Assembly (NCBI GenBank): GCA_911728455.2
Contig: OU452229.1
Span: 1,927,001-1,991,000 of the forward strand
DNA length: 64,000 bases
From: Marthasterias glacialis
Taxonomy: Eukaryota; Echinodermata; Asteroidea; Forcipulatida; Asteriidae
Direction: 5' to 3'
Shown: positions 57,501 to 64,000 of the stretch, one piece after another
Position numbering within the stretch: position 1 is the stretch's first letter
Layout: each line of letters starts with the position of its first letter
Made by a program: the position numbers and the translations under genes
Notes under the pieces: model-generated
Databases searched by the model: none
What the model saw: only the letters and a program-made list of their open reading frames with translations
What the model was told of the DNA's origin: nothing

Positions 57501-59671
57501 AGAAAACTTCACTTCACACACAAGATACTTTTTGTTCACTTCCGTGTAGAATGTTCTCTCTCGGAATTATAGAACTTATAGAGGATGATAAACAAAGCAC
57601 AACTATCCAGCGCACAAAGAAGAAATTAAATGTGTGGTGTACCATACTGTACAAGGAAATGCACACATGCACTTCTGCTGAAACTTAATCCCACTGGGTA
57701 AACACAGATCCCTGTACCCCAACCCTGGGTGGTAGCTTCCCAGATTAGCCAATAAACAACCCTTTGGCTTCCATACAGGAAACAACTTTATTGTTTCAGC
57801 CAAGTGGAAAATCCTCTGTGCAAATATTTCAGTCAAGGACTCCTTGCCAAATCAAAACACACCAGCTCAACTGAAATCTGAGCCTACCAATCATACCTTG
57901 AGGTTAATCAACTAGTAGGCCGGGTACCCTGGGGGACAGATTACCTGGCTTGAATAAGGTACTAGTACAACCAGTGGTTCATGCCATGCAGTGCAGTGCT
58001 TCATGCCATGTAGCTCTTCATGGTCCCCTCTTAACATTCATGGTCAGGAAACTTAATTGGATGGGAGATAAAGCACCCAGGTGTTATTTCACCTGATGTG
58101 TTCTTTGTTTCAATTTGCTAAGTGGATTTTGAAATCAGGAAAGCTGCTCAGGGTCATCATGTGAACATGTTGCTATGTTACTAGAATTGTACAGCTGGAA
58201 CTCGCATTTCACAACTTTTTTTTTTCATTTCATCTCCAGGTGCAAACAACTCCATGTCACAAGAGGGGGGGGGGGGGGTTTCCGCTCAATATCCAAACTT
58301 TCGGATAGTGGAAGCTAATAAACAGATGTTGGAATATAAAAAATGGAAAACTAACCTTTTGAAATGAGATATTTTTGACAAGAGCGATAAATAATGAAGA
58401 ATTTCCATCATAAATTCTTAAAGATAAGAAACTACAATTTAACAATCCTCTTCCATTGGTCTTTACATTGCTCCATGGTCTTACCATACAGCACTCCTCA
58501 TAAAAGAATGTTGACCCCCCCCCAGTGTCCCTAACCTTGTATTAGAGAGTCAAATTCACAAATTATCAACTTTACCAATCCTGTATAGTGCTTTTAAGTC
58601 AATGATGCTGTTATTAAGAAGCCCCGCCTGATATGTTTTTTGTAAAACAAATTTGCAGGTTTACAAGTCAATGGTATGCTCCCTTGAGATTTTATGGACT
58701 CTAATAAAAAGTGTTTTTATTCAAATGTGCGAGAAATGAAACATTCATACTGGAAAATTACACACAATAGACCGATTGCGCGACCCACGTCACGCGACCT
58801 GTAGTGGGTATTACAAAGTGCGGTACGGTACATGATGATTGTTGCATGTATTCGATCGAGGCTTTTCTTTCTCAAAATCGTTGAAAAACATTCTCCAGTT
58901 TGCACCAGAGACTTTTGAGTGGTTGAATAAAGCCAGTAAGGGCGGTTCCAGCAGGTCTTGAAAATTAGACAAGGAACGTATAAGTTCAAGGTGTAGAAGT
59001 ACTAACTGCACGACAGAACATTTGGGCCAGACGACCGCGATCACCCACTTTTCAACACAAGAATTTGACAGTTTTGAAGCTGAAATAATCCAAAGAAAAG
59101 GCTTCCCATAACTGTGTGATTCCTTTGTCTATTTGAAATTCCGCAAGGCTAGGTATAAATGCTCACTTTTTCAACGCTCTTTACCCCCCCTTTTTTTTAA
59201 GTGATTTACATTACTAACAAAATAACATGCGGGTTGCGACATCGTTGTCCGACGCCAGTAGTACATAACTCAAAATAAACCTCTTTTGTCATAGAATACT
59301 GGTAGTTTATAAAACAGTAATATGATTGAAATTAATGTCACAACATACAACTTTAATAAAAGGGCTTAGTAACTGTGTTATTAAAAAGTGGAATGTTGGT
59401 GTGACTCTGTCGGTCACAGCATGTATTTGCGCGTAGTTTGCCAGCAGCTGAGATGACGTCGTAATACCCACTACAAGTCACGTGATGACATGTGAACAAT
59501 GGTCACGCAATCGGTCTACTAAGGGCTGACTAGTAACTTACGCATCCATTCACCGTAATCATCTTCATCATGATGATTCAACAACGTTGTTGACGATTCA
59601 ACATCAAGTCTGTCCCATTGTTTGAAGGCTGCTGAGCCGTCCCATAATGCCTCATTCCTGTCTGTTGTCAT
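42483..59671 (-). CDS. M13 zinc metallopeptidase, neprilysin/endothelin-converting-enzyme-like (complete, 15 exons)
   Basis: Predicted type II membrane ectopeptidase. Exons in reading order: 59671-59542, 56916-56780, 55700-55503, 54632-54504, 52547-52368, 51493-51431, 50792-50640, 50090-49879, 49126-48904, 47294-47118, 46203-46100, 45557-45447, 44563-44371, 43520-43285 and 42582-42483. The total is 2,346 bp, or 781 aa, close to ECE and ECEL1 length. A cytoplasmic tail of about 60 residues precedes a membrane helix (about 62-82) and the M13 N domain ([20 protein letters not shown]). The M13 catalytic core follows, with NAYY at 578-581, zinc ligands His619 and His623 in GHELTHGFD, Glu679 and Asp683 in GENIAD, His743, Arg749 in FR, and the closing CQVW. 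The family cleaves small peptides on the amino side of hydrophobic residues. HELTH and the long tail lean towards the ECE branch, but the ligand is unknown. Confidence 0.95.
42699..42932. mobile_element. MITE with GCAAGAGGGCGC ends (copy 1)
   Basis: The ends AGCAAGAGGGCGCACTA and GGGCGCCCTCTTGC are inverted. The interior matches 53,388-53,631 in the opposite orientation (GTCTAATTGCATCTGGTTTA). It is in the last intron of the peptidase gene. Confidence 0.85.
43285..43520 (-). CDS. M13 peptidase exon 14: GENIAD exon
   Basis: It contains [20 protein letters not shown], which supplies the third zinc ligand (Glu679) and Asp683, then [10 protein letters not shown] and TDTHSIDRF. The CAGGTATGG inside this exon looks like a donor, but the family protein reads through it. 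The real donor is GTAAGT at 43284. Confidence 0.92.
43825..44137. mobile_element. MITE-like element with TAACCAGTTG ends (copy 2)
   Basis: TTAACCAGTTGACACCGG to CGGCGGCAACTGGTTAA, a compact version of 25,226-25,874. It includes TGTGCCAGCGGTACCCTCAA, AAAGATTCCGGCAATTCCGC and AATCCCGGCGGCAACTGGTT. Confidence 0.8.
44371..44563 (-). CDS. M13 peptidase exon 13: HELTH catalytic exon
   Basis: It reads [20 protein letters not shown], then [18 protein letters not shown]. HExxH supplies two zinc ligands (His619, His623) and the catalytic Glu620. The CMVNQY that follows is also an M13 landmark. The splice acceptor is at 44564-44565. Confidence 0.95.
44668..44785. mobile_element. Diverged foldback element of the GGGAGACTTT family
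   Basis: CGCTAGGTGGCAGAAGGCTT pairs with GTCTGCTGCCACCTAGTG, and the right edge TCTCAAAGTCTCCAATTG fits the family end. The 51,719-51,845 copy shares the CTAGGTGGCAGCAGACTTAC arm. Confidence 0.65.
44836..45040. mobile_element. MITE with GTTTACACC...GCAGCTATG motif (copy 2)
   Basis: Reverse-oriented relative of 26,751-26,944, ending GGATTAGTGTATAA, with CATAGCTGCGGTGGTGTAAA inside. Confidence 0.75.
47353..47636 (-). mobile_element. Inverted-repeat element carrying a hammerhead-like motif (copy 2)
   Basis: The ends ACTAGTAAAATTTGGCGGGT and the inverted ACCCGCAAAATTTGACTAGT are followed inwards by a CTCTTTTAGGAGGGG and CCTCCTAAAGGAG pair. At 47,456-47,489 on the minus strand lie CTGAAGA, a hairpin with arms GAGCAG and CTGTTC, and GAAATGTC. 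Same design as 40,321-40,618, located in intron 9 of the peptidase gene. Confidence 0.6.
47861..48010 (-). mobile_element. tRNA-derived SINE
   Basis: On the minus strand GTCGGGTTGGCGTAGTGGTA provides box A, and CCGGTTCGAATCCCGCC provides box B. The downstream body has TGGGTTTTTCAGTCCCT. A decayed relative is at 28,588-28,722. Confidence 0.7.
48493..48751. mobile_element. MITE, AATAGACCGATCCACTAAGCC family, interior type B
   Basis: AATAGACCGATCCACTAAGC to GGCTTATTGGATCGGTCTATT, 259 bp. The interior matches 39,102-39,371 in reverse. It is in intron 9 of the peptidase gene. Confidence 0.85.
49240..49900 (+). pseudogene. LINE reverse-transcriptase fragment, antisense inside the peptidase gene
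   Basis: Successive frames read [71 protein letters not shown] and then [20 protein letters not shown]. These are RT palm motifs of Jockey/CR1-group non-LTR elements. The fragment has at least two frameshifts, and the catalytic F/YADD box is degraded (YDDN). It fills most of intron 8 and runs against the host gene. Confidence 0.85.
50917..51268 (-). mobile_element. tRNA-derived SINE (copy 2)
   Basis: Partner of 31,216-31,560. Box B is GGGTTCGAATCCCGGTCGTG on the minus strand, and the body has GGGTTCTTTAACGTGTACTA in plus orientation. It lies in intron 6 of the peptidase gene. Confidence 0.85.
51719..51845. mobile_element. Foldback element, GGAGACTTTTGAG family (copy 4)
   Basis: GGAGACTTTTGAGGACACTA pairs with AGTGTTCCAAAGTCTCCCAT, and the arms extend through CTAGGTGGCAGCAGACTTAC. 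It lies in intron 5 of the peptidase gene. Confidence 0.85.
52595..53029. mobile_element. MITE, AATAGACCGATNCATTAAGCC family, interior type A (copy 2)
   Basis: ACCATTAAGCCCCGCCTACT to GTAGGCGGGGCTTAATGGTT. It is nearly collinear with 22,749-23,206 and has mutated outer ends. It lies in intron 4 of the peptidase gene. Confidence 0.85.
53388..53631. mobile_element. MITE with GCAAGAGGGCGC ends (copy 2)
   Basis: GCAAGAGGGCGTCCTTTGGG on the left and TTGCGCCCTCTT on the right. It is the reverse-oriented partner of 42,699-42,932, in intron 4 of the peptidase gene. Confidence 0.85.
54893..55135. mobile_element. MITE-like repeat, copy 2 (partner at 38.5 kb)
   Basis: Left CAAAGATTATAGAACGTCAT, right GCGCTCTATAATCTTTGGTA. 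The interior has the inverted pair CATTTCGGCAAGTGA and TCACTTGCCGAAATG. Confidence 0.75.
55845..56160. mobile_element. Truncated MITE, AATAGACCGATCCATTAAGCC family, type A
   Basis: One intact end, AACGATCCATTAAGCCCCGC, then the type A interior read in reverse to GAAACACGAAAAAAATTAAA. The other terminal repeat is missing. It lies in intron 2 of the peptidase gene. Confidence 0.8.
56330..56765 (+). mobile_element. SINE split by a MITE insertion
   Basis: A tRNA-like head (TAGTCTAGTTGGAATGG, then GAGTTCGAATCCCACCC) and body run to GAGTATACAGTGCTTA. The TTAAAGCCCCAGCTCA-type MITE then occupies 56472-56727. The SINE tail resumes as ATCACACATCGGTGAATGGG. Confidence 0.7.
56780..56916 (-). CDS. M13 peptidase exon 2: signal-anchor helix
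   Basis: Basic residues (LSRQRSDRC) precede [20 protein letters not shown], a strong membrane helix. This gives an inside-positive signal anchor with the catalytic domain outside. The exon enters in phase 1 and leaves in phase 0 at a GTAAGT donor. Confidence 0.9.
58766..59520. mobile_element. 755-bp element with AATAGACCGATTGCGCGACC ends
   Basis: The left end AATAGACCGATTGCGCGACC is mirrored by GGTCACGCAATCGGTCTACT. The subterminal CTGTAGTGGGTATTAC and GTAATACCCACTACA also pair. The outer ten bases equal those of the AATAGACCGATCCATTAAGCC family, but the rest differs. Two short frames inside show no transposase motif that I recognise. It lies in intron 1 of the peptidase gene. Confidence 0.8.
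59542..59671 (-). CDS. M13 peptidase exon 1: start codon and cytoplasmic tail
   Basis: The ATG at 59671-59669 sits in GGAGCCATGA, a good initiation context, and reads [16 protein letters not shown]. The acidic segment [10 protein letters not shown] follows before a GTAAGT donor at 59541. No signal peptide is present, as expected for a type II protein. Upstream non-coding exons may exist beyond it. Confidence 0.85.
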
Positions 59672-60240
59672 GGCTCCCCCGAGACTTACACAGCATCAAA
59701 AATGACTCAACTTCCTCCCCATAAGGTACAAAGGTCACTGTCGATTTCAAACAATTGCACAAGAACTTGTCAATAATCGCCTTTAACCACTAAATGTGTC
59801 TAATTTTAAAAAAAACCTCTGATGAGCTACATGCACAACCATCGACTCATCGATTTCATTCCAATTCTCTGAATTTTAAGAAACATGTCCTGAAACTGTC
59901 TTGTGATCATTTCCTTGAAGTATATATAGGTGCTCGTGTTTCAAAACAACAGCTAGCTAGTAGGCCTACTAGGTACATGTCATTTTTCTGGTGATATTCA
60001 TGATTATGATGTAATCCGATACTGACAGAGACGAACGGCGCATACTCATTCGAAATGTCAAGTAACCCGCAATACTCACTGATGAAATTTGATATCATGG
60101 CATTTACCAAATAACATCAAAATGTAACCATTTATGTTAGCATCATTATAATTTGTCCTGCAGGAAAACATGAAACCTTTTAATGATTTTTTTGTGAGAA
60201 ATTATTAATAATAGGTTAACAAAAAATTGTTAATGGACTC

Positions 60241-60420
60241 ACGTTGCGACCATAGCAAAAGTCTTTCTCAAAGGCTAAAGATGGTATTATTCAGCATGGA
60301 GAAACACTCTGCTAGGGTCCAAACGTGATGCCATTAACAATTGTTTGCATTTATACAACAGGTCCTTGAGGTTGGAAAGCAGTTTGCAACAGCTAATTTT
60401 ATTTTTTTCAATAATAGGCC
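60241..60420 (+). mobile_element. Repeat related to the 30-kb GAAACGTG cassette
   Basis: ACTCTGCTAGGGTCCAAACG and TGATGCCATTAACAATTG are followed by GCATTTATACAACAGGTCCT, matching 30,881-30,985 and 48,818-48,870. Confidence 0.6.
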
Positions 60421-61699
60421 TAGTGGCATTTCTTAAAAACTAGGAGTGCCATAAATGTAACTTCACAACTACTGCACCATCAAGTTCCACCTTTTAATAA
60501 AGTTCAAAGCCTACTTATTGCACACATTTGTGCCCAATCTATACACAAAGTAAAACAACTCATTTTCACAAAAAACATGTACACCGGTTAGTTCCTGTTC
60601 ACATTTTACAACAATTGTAGCACACACTGTCTTCCTGAACAGCTGCAATATCCATTTCTACGTTTATACAACTTTTCTGGAAAAAAAAAAAAAAAAAAAA
60701 CCCTGATTGGATACTTACCAAGAAGTTCAACTTCACACTGTGTGATCAAATTAATGTAAATCTAAAAGACACTATCCCGGAACTAAACCTATTTGTGCCT
60801 GAATGTAAAGTACAGACGGCTATCAAAATAAAATGGCAATTAGTGGTGTTTAAATGAATTCTTATTTTTATACATAAAGCTACACCTACGCATATGCACG
60901 ACATGTGCAGACAATAGGCCTACTATCTAGACAATACAAATAATTCACAGAGGATAAATAACTATATTTAACTAATCAATAACTACATGTAGCTGTAAAA
61001 TGTACATGTACACATATGGTATTCATGCAAACTGTCCGGGCAAAATGCAGGTGTCTGATCAGCCATTTAAAGCAGTGGATTGTGGGAGGCTCACAGACCT
61101 GATTGCTTCGTTCTTGAAAGGGCATGGGCATCAAGGCATTTTTTTTCTTGATAAAGGCATCAAGGCAATTTCTTCTTGATAAAGGGCACCTCTATTTAAG
61201 GAAATTGTAAATTTTAATTGGAACGTTTCAAGGGGCACCAAGGCAATGACCAGGGGCAACGGGGGCAATTGCTCCATGAAGTATAAGGGTTGGGCTCTGC
61301 CAAACGCCATGATCCCCAAAAAACAGTGGGAACAGACAGGTACTGCTGGGCACATTAAGATGACTTGATTCTTCCAATTGACCACTGACCTTTGACCTTT
61401 TCTTTTGATTTCCATGAACGCCCACGCTTATTGTTTAGGGGTCAATGTTTTACCAGCCTAATTGCTTTTTATGGATTCCCGCTATGTATGTCTACTCTGT
61501 AGTTTAGTGTTTCTAGACTTCTATAACACTGTTTGCCATGACTGTTACTGCTGTTGTTATTGAAAATGATGTGGAAAATGAATGAATAAATAAATGAACG
61601 AAGGAAACATGCACCACCCAGATGTTTGTCACACAAAATTCACAAACATGACAGATATTCACACCATAGAACAATTGGGTATGGACCAGCGGCAGAGCT

Positions 61700-61880
61700 A
61701 GGGGGGCCTGCCCCCCCCAAATTTCCAGTGCCCCCCCCAGGTGACCCCCCCCCCCAACATCAAAAAATGTAGATACACATAATTTATTTTAAAAACATGG
61801 CCCCTGCATGGCCCCCCCTACCCTACTGAAAAGCAATGCCCCCTGTGCCCCCCCCCCCCCCCCCCCCCCCGCCCCCAGTG
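61700..61880. repeat. C-rich low-complexity tract
   Basis: Several runs of 7 to 22 cytosines separated by short AT-containing spacers. The longest is at 61,849-61,870. Assembly of such runs is often unreliable. Confidence 0.9.
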
Positions 61881-64000
61881 AAAAAATCCTGGCTACTCTG
61901 CTGAAGCATGAACCCTTAACCCTAACAGTCTCTATTCCATCAAACTCTAACAGCAGGTTTTGTTGAACTGTGTTGGCCTGGGTACTGCATGAGTAAACTG
62001 ATCATGCTTTACAAGGGTTCAGGCATACCACCATAATCAGAGTACCACAGTTTGGGTGTTGAGTTACCCATATGGTGTTGGAATTTGTAAGAGTGGGGGA
62101 AGGATCCTAGTAAATCACTCCGGGGAGTTAGGGTTTTAATGCATGGATATTGCACATGGGCATTTTTAAAGAAAATTAAACAATTATTGTTGTCCAAAAG
62201 TGAGATGCCAGCTCGTAAGCCATGTTTATGATATCTTTTTTTACAGAGATATGTGGGTACATCATTTCTTTTCAGTTTCTCGGTAACCAATTAGGCCACA
62301 CGGGTTTCCACACCAGCAGTGGAACAGCTACCATCCAATTTCCCCGACTCAATAGGGACCTAAGGGTGAACACATCCTGCACCTGTTGCCCATAGAGCTT
62401 TGTACATTCCCATCCATCCATCCATCTACTCAAATGAGTGTCTGTTTACAGAGATATACTTGGCAAGCTTTTAATTGCCAAAGTGGGTTTCTTCAGAATT
62501 GATGGGACATAGCTCATCATACCTCAATGCCGCATTCTTTAAAACAATGCATTAGGCCGTACAGCCTATAGGAAGATTAGTTTCAATCCAAAAGCACATC
62601 CCCATAAATGTCAAATAAGTAACATTACCAGATGGCTTGGAAATATTTACAAAGTAAGATCGAAGTGTGGGTAACTCGTCTCTATTTCTTTCCTCAAACC
62701 CTAACTCCCTGGGCCTATTGTCGACCGACAAATTAACCTCAATCTTCCATTCTGTTGTGACTGTCACTCAACACAAACATGTTTGGACTTGGATAAGATT
62801 GGTGTGCCTTGCCCAATGATAAGAAATAGTCTTACAGTCCTCTATAGGATTTAACAGCTTAAGCAGATTATAACTTTAAAAAAATGATTAGTTTCAATCT
62901 GAAATATCACTGATTATAATAGTTTAAACCAGTTCCAATAATCCAAAGAAAAGTTTCCAGTCTGGAATGACGTCCAAGTCGAAAAATAGCACGTAGACCC
63001 CAAAATCACCATTGCTTATTGTGTCCTTGTACGATTCTTATTACAATTACCCCAACCAAAATAAAGCTACTTGCACAACATTCCTGACAAAATATAAATC
63101 GTTTTTAAAGTTTTTAATAAAATGGGATCACCTACATTCCCAGGAGGATATTGGATACAATTTTCAAGGTTTGTTTGTCTCCTTGTAATAGCTCCATGGT
63201 TGAATCGGGTGTGTTTACTGTAGACTGTTGTAGAGGATGGGGATAAATTTACTCTTCCTAAAACCAAGTGGTAAAGTTATAAAGTTAGCTAAAATTTAGT
63301 TGCGCCAAGGGAAAATATGCCCCATCTGACCTGAAGTTGAAGTTTTTTTTTATTATTTACCTATCTATTTGTTTATTTGTTTTGTATGAATGCAGACTTT
63401 ATATTTATTTCCCTTTTTAAAAATTCTTTTCAAGAAATTGGTACTAGTACTAGCAGTAAGCAAGTTAATTATTTACTTGTAAACAAATAAATGCAAGTGG
63501 ACATTCCATCACGCAGCTGGAACTGTCAATGTCAAGTGCTGTCAAGATCACTACAGACCAATAAAGTCAAAATCTAAAGAAAGGAGTACAGCGTCCAGTT
63601 AATACGGAAAGGTTTTTTAAGGGATATATGCCCCAATATGAAAAATCTAGGGCGAGTCCACTGGATGGAGGAGGTCCAGTGGATTGGCCCTAAACCTAGG
63701 CTAGAAAAAATGGAATATGGTCAAGGTAGGTTGGACTCCTCCGTGTGGTATACATCACAATGGAATCCGGGGGAGGGGGGGCAGTGAAATGAAAGGGTCC
63801 CCTGTCACAGTGAAGTGAAACCGGGGAGTCTAACCTGGGCTAAACAGGGATAACTAAATGCTCAAACCAGCTCCATGCTTATACTGTCAAACTATGGTCA
63901 AACTGACTGTGGTTGTGTGTCAATAAAAAAAGACCTCACTCATGCTCACTCACAAGTCTGAAGTCACACACATGACACAATCACATAATCTTGTTGTGAC

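Larger units (their letters stand above)
59672..64000. other. Upstream flank of the peptidase gene, no gene established
   Basis: It contains a repeat related to the 30-kb cluster (60,241-60,420), an A run at 60,679, a GGGCATCAAGGCA-type repeat (61,090-61,220, related to 23,295-23,420) and C-rich low-complexity DNA at 61,700-61,880. Two short minus-strand frames (62,009-62,290 and 62,552-62,767) match no family I know and have no clear splice sites. The peptidase promoter probably lies at the left edge of this stretch, but no core element is evident. Confidence 0.6.

Noticed and set aside
61131..61425. Overlapping minus-strand frames of 94 and 65 codons
   Set aside because: They overlap a dispersed GGGCATCAAGGCA-type repeat also seen near 23.3 kb.
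1..64000. A CRISPR array, prophage, operon or bacterial defence system
   Set aside because: The direct repeats here are coding mucin units or intronic minisatellites without unique spacers. All recognised genes are spliced animal genes.

Overview
The window is nuclear DNA from an animal, most likely a marine deuterostome invertebrate. An echinoderm or hemichordate is my guess; the sequence does not settle it. Reasons: three multi-exon genes with GT-AG introns, polyadenylation signals, AT-rich introns, tRNA-derived SINEs, remnants of non-LTR retrotransposons and many miniature inverted-repeat (MITE-like) elements. There is no bacterial or viral gene organisation.

Layout. (1) 1-17,043, plus strand: the 3' part of a transmembrane mucin gene. 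A giant exon open at the left edge encodes about 66 Thr/Ser-rich tandem repeats. It is followed by exons for EGF, SEA and EGF domains, one membrane helix and a cytoplasmic tail of about 180 residues. This order matches vertebrate membrane mucins of the MUC3/MUC12/MUC17 group. (2) 17,044-19,669: intergenic, with a LINE remnant and small MITEs. (3) 19,670-37,353, plus strand: a complete 13-exon guanine deaminase gene, predicted protein 442 aa, with all metal-site residues present. Its introns are full of transposable elements, and one holds a 27-bp minisatellite that is open in one frame. (4) 37,404-42,482: intergenic, between genes that converge tail to tail. (5) 42,483-59,671, minus strand: a complete 15-exon M13 zinc metallopeptidase of the neprilysin/endothelin-converting-enzyme type, predicted protein 781 aa, with both zinc motifs intact. 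(6) 59,672-64,000: upstream flank with repeats and no gene I could establish.

I joined exons by hand from splice sites, reading phase and family knowledge. Every junction in the three models keeps frame, which is the main support. The three genes have no obvious shared pathway: an epithelial surface mucin, a purine-salvage enzyme and a peptide-processing ectoenzyme. The most unusual non-coding content is a set of MITE families present in two to five copies each, and two inverted-repeat elements that each carry a hammerhead-ribozyme-like motif.
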